From an uncultured Clostridia bacterium (GTDB taxonomy: Bacteria > Bacillota > Clostridia > Saccharofermentanales > Saccharofermentanaceae), in NCBI GenBank assembly GCA_946187935.1, contig CAMHSJ010000019.1:1-34427 (forward strand): a stretch of 34,427 bases of DNA. The letters are read 5' to 3'. Under the pieces are notes generated by a model. It was not told where the DNA came from. It did no database searches and saw nothing but the letters and a program-made list of their open reading frames with translations. A program made the position numbers and the translations under genes. This document shows, in pieces, positions 1-7,801 of this stretch; within the stretch, counting starts at the first letter, position 1; each line of letters begins with the position of its first letter.

Positions 1-889
1 CGTTGTAGATGTCAGGCTCGTTCTCCTTGGAGAGGTTGATAACCTTAGCATAGCAGCCGCCCTCGAAGTTGAATACGCCGTTGTCATCCCAGCCGTGCTC
101 GTCATCACCGATGAGGAGTCTCTTAGGATCTGTGGAAAGTGTTGTCTTACCTGTACCGGAAAGACCGAAGAAGATTGCTGTGTGCTTACCTTCCATGTCT
201 GTGTTAGCAGAGCAGTGCATTGAAGCGATGCCCTTGAGAGGGAGGTAGTAGTTCATCATGGAGAACATACCCTTCTTCATCTCTCCGCCGTACCATGTGT
301 TGATGATAACCTGCTCACGGGATGTGATGTTGAATGCAGCGCATGTCTCAGAGTTGAGGCCGAGCTCTGCGAAGTTCTCAACCTTAGCCTTGGAAGCGTT
401 GTAAACAACGAAGTCAGGCTCGAAAGAAGCGAGCTCTTCTTCTGTAGGAACGATGAACATGTTCTTTACGAAGTGAGCCTGCCAAGCAACCTCAACGATG
501 AAACGGATAGCCATTCTTGTATCCTTGTTAGCACCGCAGAATGCATCAACAACGAAAAGTCTCTTATTTGAGAGCTCCTTCTTAGCGATGTCCTTAACAA
601 CTGCCCATGTCTCTTCAGTCATAGGGTGGTTGTCGTTCTTGTACTCGTCGGATGTCCACCAAACAGTATCCTTGGAGTTCTCATCCATAACGATGTACTT
701 ATCTTTAGGGGAACGGCCTGTGAAGATACCTGTCATAACGTTAACAGTATCAAGCTCTGTTACCTGGCCTACTTCGTATCCTGTAAGACCTGCTTTTGTC
801 TCTTCGTCGAAAAGCATCTCATAGGAAGGATTGTAGACGATCTCTGTGGTTCCGGTAATACCGTACTTTGTCAAATCAATGTTTGCCAT
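1..889 (-). CDS. pckA: Phosphoenolpyruvate carboxykinase (ATP), N-terminal part, cut by window edge
   Basis: Cytosolic enzyme interconverting oxaloacetate + ATP and phosphoenolpyruvate + CO2 + ADP; in fermentative anaerobes it often runs in the CO2-fixing direction. The frame is open from the ATG at 889 to base 1, giving 296 residues of a family usually near 530-540, so about 240 C-terminal residues lie outside. Visible motifs: [10 protein letters not shown] near residue 57 (substrate region), [11 protein letters not shown] near 197, the kinase P-loop [13 protein letters not shown] at 242-254, and the metal/nucleotide segment [12 protein letters not shown] near 260-271. This is the ATP-type family, not the GTP-type. 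The start is supported by AGAGGAAA about 7 bases upstream. Codons are strongly biased (AAG, GTT, ACA, CTC), as expected for a highly expressed gene. A -10 box and a palindrome lie just upstream. Confidence 0.95.
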   Translation of the reverse strand, partial: MANIDLTKYGITGTTEIVYNPSYEMLFDEETKAGLTGYEVGQVTELDTVNVMTGIFTGRSPKDKYIVMDENSKDTVWWTSDEYKNDNHPMTEETWAVVKDIAKKELSNKRLFVVDAFCGANKDTRMAIRFIVEVAWQAHFVKNMFIVPTEEELASFEPDFVVYNASKAKVENFAELGLNSETCAAFNITSREQVIINTWYGGEMKKGMFSMMNYYLPLKGIASMHCSANTDMEGKHTAIFFGLSGTGKTTLSTDPKRLLIGDDEHGWDDNGVFNFEGGCYAKVINLSKENEPDIYN

Positions 890-925
890 AGTGATTTCCT
901 CTTTCCTTTTAAAATTAACACATAG

Positions 926-959
926 ATTATAATGCAAAAAGAAATCAATTATTATTGAT
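926..959 (-). promoter_or_regulatory. Putative pckA promoter with a palindromic operator
   Basis: On the minus strand a perfect TATAAT (926-931) lies 37 bases before the pckA start codon. No good -35 hexamer is present at 17 bases. Its place is taken by a perfect inverted repeat, ATCAAT-tatt-ATTGAT (944-959), which would cover about -25 to -41. That position suits a regulator-binding site. The -10 call is plausible; the operator is inference. Confidence 0.4.
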
Positions 960-1035
960 GTTTTGCGGTATTTAAGGGGTAAAATGGGTAAATCAATCCT
1001 AAATAGCAATAAACTCTTATTGAGTTTGTAGAATG

Positions 1036-1072
1036 ATTTTCATTTATTATCGTTAATAAGATTAATGAAAAT
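1036..1072. repeat. AT-rich inverted repeat between HD-GYP gene and pckA
   Basis: Arms ATTTTCATT (1036-1044) and AATGAAAAT (1064-1072) are perfect 9-base complements. Inside lies a second small hairpin, TATTA-tcgt-TAATA (1045-1058). It sits 20 bases past the stop codon of the HD-GYP gene, where a terminator is expected, but neither strand shows a clear T-tract after the stem. It may be a weak transcription end or mRNA 3' structure. Confidence 0.35.
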
Positions 1073-1091
1073 TGCAGTATAAAACTAAAGC

Positions 1092-2441
1092 TCAGACAAA
1101 GATATTGGAGATCTCATCATCCTGCTGTCTTAATGTGTAATCTTTGTCATTATCAATGAGCTGGAGCATGATATCTGCAAACCTGGGATCAAACTGGGTG
1201 CCTCTGCCCTTAACGATCTCATTTCTTACCACATCCTGGGGCAGGGAATCACGGTAGCTCCTCTTGGATGTCATGGCGTCATAGGAATCTGCAACAGCAA
1301 TGATCCTTGCGATCTCAGGGATATCATCACCCTTAAGGCCTTCCGGATAGCCTTTGCCATCGTATCTTTCGTGATGGTAATGGGCGCCTATGGAGATATA
1401 AGAAGCCTGACCTATCTTTTCCAGGATCTTGGAGCCTATTAAAGGGTGCGTCTTGATAATGGCGTATTCTTCATCAGTAAGCTTGCCTTCCTTGTTGATT
1501 ATGTGGTTTGGTATACCGATCTTGCCGACATCGTGAAGTAGACTTGCCATATAGATCTCACGGCATTCCTTATCGGATTTGCCGTATAACTCAGCTATCA
1601 TCTCGGAATACTCAGCAACCCTTCTTGAATGCCCGTGAGTATAGTTATCCTTGGCATCTATTGCAGAGGCAAGGGCTGATGCTGTTTGCGTAAGCATTCT
1701 TTGCGTGGTCTTGCTCTCCTTAAGGATAAGTTTCTTCTCGACTTCATGCGCTTCCGAGATCTCCTGGTTGGTATTAACGATCTCAATAAGCCTTAAAGCT
1801 ACGGTCAGTACGGCTATGGCGATATTGGTAAGGGATATTCCGTACGCAAATATCTGGATAAAAAAAGTAAGTATAGGGACTGATGCAACTATCAGAAGAG
1901 TACAGAAGATAAGCTTACTGAACTTCTCCCTGTACCGGGTAACCACAGATACTACAAGGATCCAGACAATAAGAGGGATAGTGCCGCTGATAAGATATCC
2001 GCCGGACCTTACATATATATTGCTCTCGTCAAAGGTGTAATAAAGACCTGTAAACTGGGAAATAATCAGAAGGATTATGCCTGCAGTAACCAGGAGCTCA
2101 TTGAGCTTTAATCTTAAGGGAATATTAAATTCTTTAAATTTGGACTTAAAAAAAGCGATAATATACCAGTTAAGTGAAAAGGTTATAAGAAGCGGACAAA
2201 GGAAAGTAATGAAATTACAGATCCTGACCATGTAAAAGCCGGTAACGCTCGGATCTCCTCTGTAGATATATGCCAAACGGTCAAAGATCATAAGCAGAGT
2301 CGCGCTGATACCCATCGTGAACATGGCGATCTTCTTGGTCTTATCGCCCCTGGAGAAGATTCCGCAGAGGGTAACTGCAAAACAGACCCCTGCAAGGAAC
2401 AGCATGAAATTAAGTTGATGTTCTCTGATTAGATCGATCAT
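1092..2441 (-). CDS. Membrane-anchored HD-GYP domain protein, probable c-di-GMP phosphodiesterase
   Basis: The first ~225 residues form about seven hydrophobic segments, likely an integral-membrane sensor. A short helical linker (about 225-260) leads to a complete HD-GYP domain: HGHSRRVAEYS (269-279), LLHDVGKIGIP (301-311, the HD pair), THPLIG (331-336) and HHERYDGKGYPEGL (356-369, the GYP signature). HD-GYP proteins hydrolyse cyclic di-GMP to pGpG/GMP, so a role in lowering c-di-GMP in response to a membrane signal is likely; the signal is unknown. All metal-ligand histidines appear present, so I expect an active enzyme. An upstream in-frame ATG exists at 2480, but the ATG at 2441 has AAAGGAAAG a few bases before it and begins at the first membrane helix, so I prefer 449 residues. 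The gene stands alone, divergent from the next one. Confidence 0.88.
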   Translation of the reverse strand: MIDLIREHQLNFMLFLAGVCFAVTLCGIFSRGDKTKKIAMFTMGISATLLMIFDRLAYIYRGDPSVTGFYMVRICNFITFLCPLLITFSLNWYIIAFFKSKFKEFNIPLRLKLNELLVTAGIILLIISQFTGLYYTFDESNIYVRSGGYLISGTIPLIVWILVVSVVTRYREKFSKLIFCTLLIVASVPILTFFIQIFAYGISLTNIAIAVLTVALRLIEIVNTNQEISEAHEVEKKLILKESKTTQRMLTQTASALASAIDAKDNYTHGHSRRVAEYSEMIAELYGKSDKECREIYMASLLHDVGKIGIPNHIINKEGKLTDEEYAIIKTHPLIGSKILEKIGQASYISIGAHYHHERYDGKGYPEGLKGDDIPEIARIIAVADSYDAMTSKRSYRDSLPQDVVRNEIVKGRGTQFDPRFADIMLQLIDNDKDYTLRQQDDEISNIFV

Positions 2442-2516
2442 TATCTTTCCTTTGATTGAGTGATATCCTGATTTTATCACTTAGTTTTTAAGATTAATAA
2501 CACAAAACAGTTAAGG

Positions 2517-2543
2517 TTCCGAATCAGTATACTTGCGTCGGAA
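2517..2543. promoter_or_regulatory. Inverted repeat in divergent intergenic region (possible operator)
   Basis: TTCCGA (2517-2522) and TCGGAA (2538-2543) are perfect inverted arms 15 bases apart, between two divergent genes. A minus-strand TATACT lies inside the spacer. The position fits a binding site for a regulator of the HD-GYP gene, but the arms are short and chance occurrence is possible. Confidence 0.25.
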
Positions 2544-2585
2544 ACTCTTTAAGATGAAATAAACCTAATCATAATATAGATTTAC

Positions 2586-3035
2586 ATGGACATTCTTGTG
2601 ATCGGCAAAAAAGAATTCAGTAAGGGTTATTATTACGGAGAACTATTCTGGAACAGCTTCATGACATTTGAAGATTACAAAAGACAGAATCCCGGGGCGG
2701 ATAAGGCTTCCTTTGAAAAAACTGTGCCTACTAATGCCCGGGACTTCAAGAAGTTTACTGAGCCACTCAGGAATATGGGCAGTATAGATTATGCCATGCT
2801 GCCGCTTGACCCCAGGTGGTATGACTACGGTATGAGGACAGTAGATCACTATCTGGATCTAACGGATATCAGATATTTCTCTCCAATGCATCTATGGCAG
2901 CAATGGGACTATATAGCTAAGTATTATGAGCACAGACCTGAAGCAGCAGATAAGATGATCGCAGTAAATACCAAGGGACTTAGGATAAGACAGAGCATAG
3001 AACTTAACAAGCCTTATTTTATCAATCTCAGGTAA
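2586..3035 (+). CDS. Truncated MBL-fold metallohydrolase (C-terminal half only), possible gene remnant
   Basis: The 149-residue product resembles the second half of clostridial UlaG-like MBL-fold hydrolases of about 230-250 residues. The clue is the segment DYAMLPLDPRWYDYGM (68-83) followed by YFSPMHLWQQWDY (97-109), which carries the family's PLDPR and PMH signatures. YYGELFWNSF (16-25) matches the stretch normally reading xxAGDLNWW, with Glu where the metal-ligand Asp usually sits. The HxHxDH motif and the whole N-terminal half are missing, and the upstream DNA belongs to a gene on the other strand. No Shine-Dalgarno sequence precedes the ATG; a CATAAT/TAATAT -10-like box ends only about 8-10 bases before it, so any transcript would be nearly leaderless. 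The family assignment rests on motif recall, not alignment. It may be a decaying fragment or a small protein with another role. Confidence 0.5.
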   Translation: MDILVIGKKEFSKGYYYGELFWNSFMTFEDYKRQNPGADKASFEKTVPTNARDFKKFTEPLRNMGSIDYAMLPLDPRWYDYGMRTVDHYLDLTDIRYFSPMHLWQQWDYIAKYYEHRPEAADKMIAVNTKGLRIRQSIELNKPYFINLR

Positions 3036-3038
3036 TAT

Positions 3039-3073
3039 AATACCCGTTCCCTTAAAGGCCGGAAACGGGTATT
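3039..3073 (-). terminator. Hairpin terminator between tRNA-Leu and the MBL-like gene
   Basis: AATACCCGTT (3039-3048) and AACGGGTATT (3064-3073) are perfect 10-base complements with a 15-base loop. The hairpin directly follows the CCA end of the tRNA on the minus strand and also follows the plus-strand gene ending at 3035, so it could serve both. The T-richness after the stem on the minus strand is weak (ATATTA), and absent on the plus strand. Confidence 0.6.
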
Positions 3074-3157
3074 GGTGGGGCTGGTGGGACTTGAACCCAC
3101 ACGATTTATGGTCGGCAGATTTTGAGTCTGCTGCGTCTGCCATTCCGCCACAACCCC
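3073..3157 (-). tRNA. tRNA-Leu (anticodon CAA)
   Basis: The minus strand folds into a complete class II tRNA. The acceptor stem is GGGGTTG with CAGCCCC, followed by A and an encoded CCA (3073-3075). The anticodon stem GCAGA/TCTGC holds the loop CTCAAAA, giving anticodon CAA, which reads UUG. A long variable arm (CGA...TCG) and the T arm GTGGG-TTCAAGT-CCCAC are clear. The 85-base length and the long variable arm both fit leucine. A consensus promoter lies directly upstream and a hairpin directly downstream, so it is a single-gene transcript. Confidence 0.96.
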
Positions 3158-3170
3158 GTAAAGCAAAGAT

Positions 3171-3199
3171 ATTATAGTAAAGTGAATAATTATTGTCAA
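3171..3199 (-). promoter_or_regulatory. Consensus sigma-A promoter for tRNA-Leu
   Basis: On the minus strand a perfect -35 TTGACA (3194-3199) and a perfect -10 TATAAT (3171-3176) are separated by exactly 17 bases. Transcription should begin near 3164, seven bases ahead of the mature tRNA 5' end at 3157. It is the best promoter in the window, as expected for a stable RNA. Confidence 0.92.
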
Positions 3200-3216
3200 T
3201 TTAAGCAATTTTCGTG

Positions 3217-3245
3217 TTGATTTAAGCCCTGGATAATAATAAAAT
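3217..3245 (+). promoter_or_regulatory. Putative promoter of the pyr operon
   Basis: TTGATT (3217-3222) and TAAAAT (3240-3245) are 17 bases apart, with transcription expected near 3252, just ahead of the PyrR-binding hairpin. It is divergent from the tRNA-Leu promoter; the two -35 boxes lie 17 bases apart. Confidence 0.6.
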
Positions 3246-3263
3246 CCTATCAGCAGATCTTTA

Positions 3264-3356
3264 AGCGGTCCGGCGAGACCGTAAGGCGCTACATTATAAC
3301 TGTAATTGCAACTCCTTACCTGTAAGCCGGACTATAGCTTTATTTAGGAAGGAGTT
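3264..3356 (+). promoter_or_regulatory. PyrR-responsive leader (binding hairpin, antiterminator, terminator/RBS hairpin)
   Basis: Three competing helices are visible. (1) PyrR-binding hairpin: CGGTC (3266-3270), loop CGGCGA (3271-3276), GACCG (3277-3281); the hexaloop fits the CNGNGA consensus of PyrR sites and the region matches the TCCNGNGAGR core. (2) Antiterminator: GTCCGGC (3268-3274) with GCCGGAC (3326-3332), plus GTAAGG (3281-3286) with CCTTAC (3314-3319). (3) Terminator: AACTCCTT (3310-3317) with AAGGAGTT (3349-3356), extended inside by CCT/AGG, followed by a T run to 3359. Helix 2 overlaps both 1 and 3, so PyrR binding would free the terminator, as in Bacillus pyr attenuation. The terminator's 3' arm is also the Shine-Dalgarno sequence of pyrR, three to eleven bases before its ATG, so the same hairpin can also block translation. 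Confidence 0.85.
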
Positions 3357-3361
3357 TTTAT

Positions 3362-3907
3362 ATGGAACTGGTTCAAAGTCATGTTCTTATGGATGAAGCC
3401 TCTATGGAAAGAGCCCTTATCAGGATCGCCCACGAGATAGTAGAACGTAATAGCGGTCTTGAAGATGTCGCCCTCATAGGTATTCAGAAAAGAGGCGTAC
3501 CTCTTGCATCAAGGATCCGAAAGACTTTAGAAGAGATCGAAGGCGTCAAGATTCCTATGGGGATCCTGGATATCACATTTTACAGAGATGACCTGTCAAC
3601 ATTAAGTGCACATCCGGTAGTCAATGGAACGGATGTGCCTTTTAATGTCAATGACAAGAAGATAGTCCTTGTAGATGATGTTCTTTATACCGGCAGAACA
3701 ACGAGAGCTGCTATAGAGAACATCTTTGATATGGGCAGACCTCTTAACATCCAGCTTGCGATCCTTATCGACAGGGGACACAGGCAGCTTCCGTTCCGTG
3801 CCGATTATGTCGGCAAAAACGTTCCTACAGCGATAACAGAGCATATCGATGTGGAAGTTAAGGAAGTCGACGGCAATGACAGAGTAGTTCTTCTTAAGGA
3901 GGCATAA
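3362..3907 (+). CDS. pyrR: Bifunctional pyr operon regulator / uracil phosphoribosyltransferase PyrR
   Basis: RNA-binding regulator that senses uridine nucleotides against PRPP and binds the leader of pyr transcripts; many PyrR proteins also convert uracil + PRPP to UMP. At 181 residues it is the standard length. The PRPP-binding motif [15 protein letters not shown] is at 102-116 and the type I phosphoribosyltransferase fold pattern runs throughout ([13 protein letters not shown] at 37-49, DITFYRDD at 70-77). It is the first gene of the operon, directly behind a leader containing its own predicted binding site, so autoregulation is expected. Its Shine-Dalgarno sequence AAGGAG lies in the 3' arm of the leader hairpin. 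The gap to pyrB is four bases. Confidence 0.97.
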   Translation: MELVQSHVLMDEASMERALIRIAHEIVERNSGLEDVALIGIQKRGVPLASRIRKTLEEIEGVKIPMGILDITFYRDDLSTLSAHPVVNGTDVPFNVNDKKIVLVDDVLYTGRTTRAAIENIFDMGRPLNIQLAILIDRGHRQLPFRADYVGKNVPTAITEHIDVEVKEVDGNDRVVLLKEA

Positions 3908-3911
3908 AGAA

Positions 3912-4841
3912 ATGGGACTTAAGAGCAAAGACCTTCTCGGTATGAAGCAGCTTACCGCTGAAGAGATAATGGAGATACTTGATACTGCCAAGACCATGAA
4001 GCTGGTAATATCTTCTGCCAACAAAAAGACATCGCATCTTCAGGGCAAGTCAGTAGTAACTCTCTTCTATGAGAATTCCACCAGAACAAGACTTTCATTT
4101 GAACTCGCGTCCAAGTACATGGGTTCCGCATCTGCTAATATCTCAACGAGCGGATCTTCAGTAAACAAAGGCGAATCGCTCCTTGATACAGCAAGGACCA
4201 TAGACATGATGGGCACAGATATCATCATCATGAGACACAACCACTCAGGCGCGCCTCATTTTATCGCTCCTCATCTCAAGGCATCTGTTGTAAACGCAGG
4301 AGACGGCATGAACGAGCATCCGACTCAGGCGCTTTTGGACATGCTCACGATGTATGAGAGGTTCGATACATTTGAAGGAAAGAATATAGCTATATGCGGT
4401 GATATCTATCACAGCAGGGTAGTAAGATCCAATGCGATAGGTCTTACAAAACTCGGTGCCAATGTAAGCGTATACGGACCTAAGACAATGATGCCCGTAG
4501 GCATCGAGAAGATGGGAGTCAGGATCGCTGATTCTGTTGCCGACTGCGTAAGGGATGCTGATGCTGTCATGGGCCTTAGGGTTCAGCTTGAAAGACAGCA
4601 GAAGTCACTGTTCCCCTCTATTGCAGAATACTCACACTTCTATGCGATCACACCTGAGATGTTAGCTCTTGCCAAGCCTGATGCATTTCTTATGCACCCC
4701 GGTCCGTGCAATCACGGTGTAGAGCTTCCGACAGCAGTCTATGACTGTGATCAGTCAGTCATCAATGAGCAGGTAACAAACGGCGTTGCTGTCAGGATGG
4801 CTGTCTTATACCTGCTTATGGCAAGGAGGAACAATCTGTGA
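3912..4841 (+). CDS. pyrB: Aspartate carbamoyltransferase catalytic subunit
   Basis: Joins carbamoyl phosphate and L-aspartate to N-carbamoyl-aspartate, the committed step of pyrimidine synthesis. The protein is 309 residues, the usual length. The carbamoyl-phosphate motif FYENSTRTRLSFE is at 52-64, HPTQALLD follows near 135, and the substrate loop MHPGPCNHGVELP is near 260. AAGGAGG inside the end of pyrR serves as ribosome site. No pyrI regulatory subunit is encoded nearby, so this is probably the unregulated trimeric type, with flux set through PyrR instead. It overlaps pyrC by four bases (GTGA), suggesting translational coupling. Confidence 0.97.
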   Translation: MGLKSKDLLGMKQLTAEEIMEILDTAKTMKLVISSANKKTSHLQGKSVVTLFYENSTRTRLSFELASKYMGSASANISTSGSSVNKGESLLDTARTIDMMGTDIIIMRHNHSGAPHFIAPHLKASVVNAGDGMNEHPTQALLDMLTMYERFDTFEGKNIAICGDIYHSRVVRSNAIGLTKLGANVSVYGPKTMMPVGIEKMGVRIADSVADCVRDADAVMGLRVQLERQQKSLFPSIAEYSHFYAITPEMLALAKPDAFLMHPGPCNHGVELPTAVYDCDQSVINEQVTNGVAVRMAVLYLLMARRNNL

Positions 4842-6094
4842 AGACTATAATCAAGAATATCAAAGTCCTTGGCAGCAGCGAGGATAAAATCTATATAGCA
4901 GAAGGCAAGTTCAGTGCTGCTTTTGATGAATCAGAGGCTGATGAGATAATCGACGGCAAGGGTGCTGCGGCGGTTCCCGGTCTTGTCGACATGCACTGCC
5001 ATTTAAGAGAACCGGGCGGCGAGTATAAGGAGACTATCGCCACAGGTACGGCAAGCGCTGCCAAGGGCGGATATACATCTGTCTGCCCCATGCCTAATAC
5101 CAATCCTGTTGCTGATAATGCAGCGGTCATAAGCGGCATCATCAAGAAGGCTAAGGAAGCAGGAAACTGCAGGGTCTATCCCATCGGCGCAGCGACCAAG
5201 GACATAAACGGTGAGCTCATATCAGAGATGGGCCTTATGAAGGAAGCAGGCATAGTAGCCGTGTCTGATGACGGCAAGCCGATCAAGAATGCAGGCATTA
5301 TGCGTAAAGTTATGGAATATGCTTCTGATTTTGACCTTCCCGTACTTAACCACTGTGAAGACAAGAGCCTTTCCGAAGGTTCCATGAATGAAGGCGAAGT
5401 TTCAACTTCCATTGGTCTTAGAGGCATCCCCACAGCTGCTGAAGACATCATGATCGCAAGGGACATCATTCTTTCCGAATATCTTGATATCCCGGTTCAT
5501 ATCTGCCATGTCAGCACCAAGGGCGGCATCCGAATGATCAGGGAAGCCAAGGCAAGAGGCGTTAAGGTTACTTGTGAGACATGCCCTCATTACTTCACCA
5601 TGACAGACAAACTCTGCGAGAACTACGATACCAACTATAAGATGCATCCGCCGCTCAGGTCTGAAGAAGACAGGCTTGCGGTCATCGAAGGCATCAAGGA
5701 CGGGACAGTAGATGCGATCGCCACGGATAACGCACCTCACCATCAGGATGAGAAGGATTGTGAGTTCCAGGTTGCATTAAATGGAATTTTAGGTTCTGAA
5801 ACTGCCTTCGCTTTGGGGTATACTTATCTTGTTAAGACAAATGAGATATCTCTGGACAGATTAGTTGAATTAATGTCCAAGGCTCCGTCGGATATCCTTA
5901 AGCTCGGCAGAGGCACTTTGGATATCGGCGAAGATGCTGACCTTGCTCTTTTCGACTTGGACCATGAGTTTACTTTCGATAAGAACAAGATGCTTTCCAA
6001 GTCGAGGAATACTCCTTACGACGGCTGGAAGCTTTACGGAGAAACAATACTTACGATTATGGGAGGTAAGATAACATATGAAAAACTTCAGTGA
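4838..6094 (+). CDS. pyrC: Dihydroorotase
   Basis: Zinc amidohydrolase closing N-carbamoyl-aspartate to dihydroorotate. The 418-residue length and motifs fit class I dihydroorotases of Gram-positives: DMHCHLREPG at 51-60 (HxH metal ligands), LNHCEDKSL and HICHVSTKGG (further histidines), and IATDNAPHHQDEK (catalytic Asp). Translation starts at a GTG that overlaps the pyrB stop, with AAGGAGG about 9 bases upstream. Its end overlaps pyrF by 17 bases. I see no anomaly in the active site. Confidence 0.96.
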   Translation: MKTIIKNIKVLGSSEDKIYIAEGKFSAAFDESEADEIIDGKGAAAVPGLVDMHCHLREPGGEYKETIATGTASAAKGGYTSVCPMPNTNPVADNAAVISGIIKKAKEAGNCRVYPIGAATKDINGELISEMGLMKEAGIVAVSDDGKPIKNAGIMRKVMEYASDFDLPVLNHCEDKSLSEGSMNEGEVSTSIGLRGIPTAAEDIMIARDIILSEYLDIPVHICHVSTKGGIRMIREAKARGVKVTCETCPHYFTMTDKLCENYDTNYKMHPPLRSEEDRLAVIEGIKDGTVDAIATDNAPHHQDEKDCEFQVALNGILGSETAFALGYTYLVKTNEISLDRLVELMSKAPSDILKLGRGTLDIGEDADLALFDLDHEFTFDKNKMLSKSRNTPYDGWKLYGETILTIMGGKITYEKLQ

Positions 6095-7028
6095 TGAATT
6101 GGTAAGGGCGATCGCAAGATTTGACAACCCTACGGTGATGGGCCTCGATCCCAAGCTCGAATATATTCCTGAATTCATTATCGAGCATGCAGAGTCTCTG
6201 TTCCCCGATGAGCCTGAGAAGGCAGCTGCCAAGGCACTCTGGCTCTTTAATAAGGCCCTCATCGATGCAGTGCATGACATAATTCCTGCCATCAAGGTCC
6301 AGTTTGCTTACTATGAATTGTATGGTCAGCAGGCTATCAAGACTTTGGCTTTGACGATCAAATATGCTCAGAGCAAGGGAATGATCGTAATAGCTGATGC
6401 CAAGCGAAATGACATCGGTTCAACAGCTACTGCTTATGCCCAGAGCATCATTGGCGAGACTCCCATACTCTTAGGCGAGACCAAGGAGATGTTCGGAGCT
6501 GACGCTGTTACAGTCAATGCATATCTCGGAATCGACGGCGTTAAGCCTTTTATCGATGTAGCTAAGGAAAAAGGCAGGGGTCTGTTCTGCCTCGTAAGGA
6601 CATCCAATCCTTCAGCCGGTGATCTTCAGGATCTGGCATTAGAAGATGGCCGCAAGGTTTATGAAGCCGTTGCTGACAAGGTTGAAGAATGGGGTAAGGA
6701 CCTTATCGGTGAGGAAGGATTCTCCTCAGTAGGTGCTGTCTGCGGCGCAACATATCCCGACCAGGCTGTAGCCTTAAGAGCCATCATGCCTCATGCATTT
6801 ATCTTAGTTCCCGGTTACGGTGCACAGGGCGCAGGCGCTGACGAAGCAGTAGCTTCCTTTACCAAGGACGGCAAGGGTTCTATCGTCAATGCTTCAAGAA
6901 GCCTTATGTGCGCATGGCAGAAGAGAGATGACCTCGATCCGACTGAATTTGCACAGGCTACAAGAGATGAAGCCATTGACATGAAGAATAAGCTTAAAGT
7001 CGCTCTTACGATGCGCAAGTACATCTGA
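6078..7028 (+). CDS. pyrF: Orotidine 5'-phosphate decarboxylase (type 2)
   Basis: Decarboxylates OMP to UMP, the last step of the pathway. At 316 residues it belongs to the longer type 2 group rather than the ~230-residue type 1. The catalytic Asp-Lys-Asp cluster is in VIADAKRNDIGSTA (104-117), preceded by GLDPKLEYIPEF (22-33) and AIKVQFAYYELYG (71-83). The ATG lies within the end of pyrC, behind GGGAGG. In this operon the gene for the last step precedes those for dihydroorotate oxidation and ribosylation; gene order does not follow pathway order. Confidence 0.96.
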   Translation: MKNFSDELVRAIARFDNPTVMGLDPKLEYIPEFIIEHAESLFPDEPEKAAAKALWLFNKALIDAVHDIIPAIKVQFAYYELYGQQAIKTLALTIKYAQSKGMIVIADAKRNDIGSTATAYAQSIIGETPILLGETKEMFGADAVTVNAYLGIDGVKPFIDVAKEKGRGLFCLVRTSNPSAGDLQDLALEDGRKVYEAVADKVEEWGKDLIGEEGFSSVGAVCGATYPDQAVALRAIMPHAFILVPGYGAQGAGADEAVASFTKDGKGSIVNASRSLMCAWQKRDDLDPTEFAQATRDEAIDMKNKLKVALTMRKYI

Positions 7029-7033
7029 TAGCC

Positions 7034-7801
7034 ATGGCAGAAAGACAAGAATACGTAACTGCCGTTAAAGAGATTCGGTATCTTTCAGAAGATACCGTTT
7101 ATGTCGGCATAGAATGTCCTGACATTGCCGACAGAGCCGTGCCGGGACAGTTCGTTAATATCTCATGCGGAAAGTTTCTCAAGAGGCCTTTTGGCATAGC
7201 TTCAGTTAATAAAGATAAAGGCATCTTCTACATAGGCGTTAAGATAGTCGGTGATGGAACTAAGAAGATCTCTGAATTTGAGGAAGGCTCAAAAGTTGAA
7301 GTCTTAGGTCCTCTTGGTAACGGATTCGACTTTACGGGAGTTGATAAAGCTATACTCGTAAGCGGCGGAACGGGAGTATTTCCCGTTAATTTCGCGGCTG
7401 AATATCTCAAAGGAACTGACACCAAGTTTACCGTTGTTCAGGGTTTCAGGGACAGCTCGCAGATAATCTTAAACGATCCTTCTTATGTCCTTACAACCGA
7501 TAAGGGTGACAGAGGGATCAAGGGCACTTGTATCCAGGGCCTTGATTCTCTTACTCCCGATCAGATAGAAGGTTCTGTCGTTTACTGTGTCGGCCCCATC
7601 ATCATGATGAAGTTTGTAGGGCAGTGGGCTGAAAGCCATGGCCTTAAGTGCTATGTATCGATGGAGCAGAGGATGGCCTGCGGCATAGGCATCTGTCTTT
7701 GCTGCATAGTTAAGGTCAAAGCTGACAACAAAGACGGTTACTATAACAAGAGATGCTGCAAGGACGGCCCTGTCTTTGACTACGAGGAGGTGATCTGGTG
7801 A
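7034..7801 (+). CDS. pyrK: Dihydroorotate dehydrogenase B, electron-transfer subunit
   Basis: FAD and [2Fe-2S] subunit passing electrons from dihydroorotate oxidation by PyrD to NAD+. The 255-residue length is typical. GQFVNISCGKFLKRPFGIAS (38-57) is the flavin-binding region and SGGTGVFPV (110-118) the nucleotide-binding glycine motif. The iron-sulfur ligands have the family spacing: Cys216, Cys221, Cys224 and Cys241 or 242. There is no recognisable Shine-Dalgarno sequence before the ATG, which lies five bases past the pyrF stop, so re-initiation by ribosomes finishing pyrF is likely. It overlaps pyrD by four bases (GTGA), as expected for subunits of one complex. Confidence 0.95.
   Translation: MAERQEYVTAVKEIRYLSEDTVYVGIECPDIADRAVPGQFVNISCGKFLKRPFGIASVNKDKGIFYIGVKIVGDGTKKISEFEEGSKVEVLGPLGNGFDFTGVDKAILVSGGTGVFPVNFAAEYLKGTDTKFTVVQGFRDSSQIILNDPSYVLTTDKGDRGIKGTCIQGLDSLTPDQIEGSVVYCVGPIIMMKFVGQWAESHGLKCYVSMEQRMACGIGICLCCIVKVKADNKDGYYNKRCCKDGPVFDYEEVIW

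Noticed and set aside
498..925. Plus-strand open frames of about 100 codons antisense to pckA
   Set aside because: pckA on the minus strand reads continuously with all family motifs; the plus-strand products match nothing and are shadows.
2892..3208. Small open frames across tRNA-Leu
   Set aside because: They translate the tRNA and its flanks; the tRNA fold and promoter explain the sequence.
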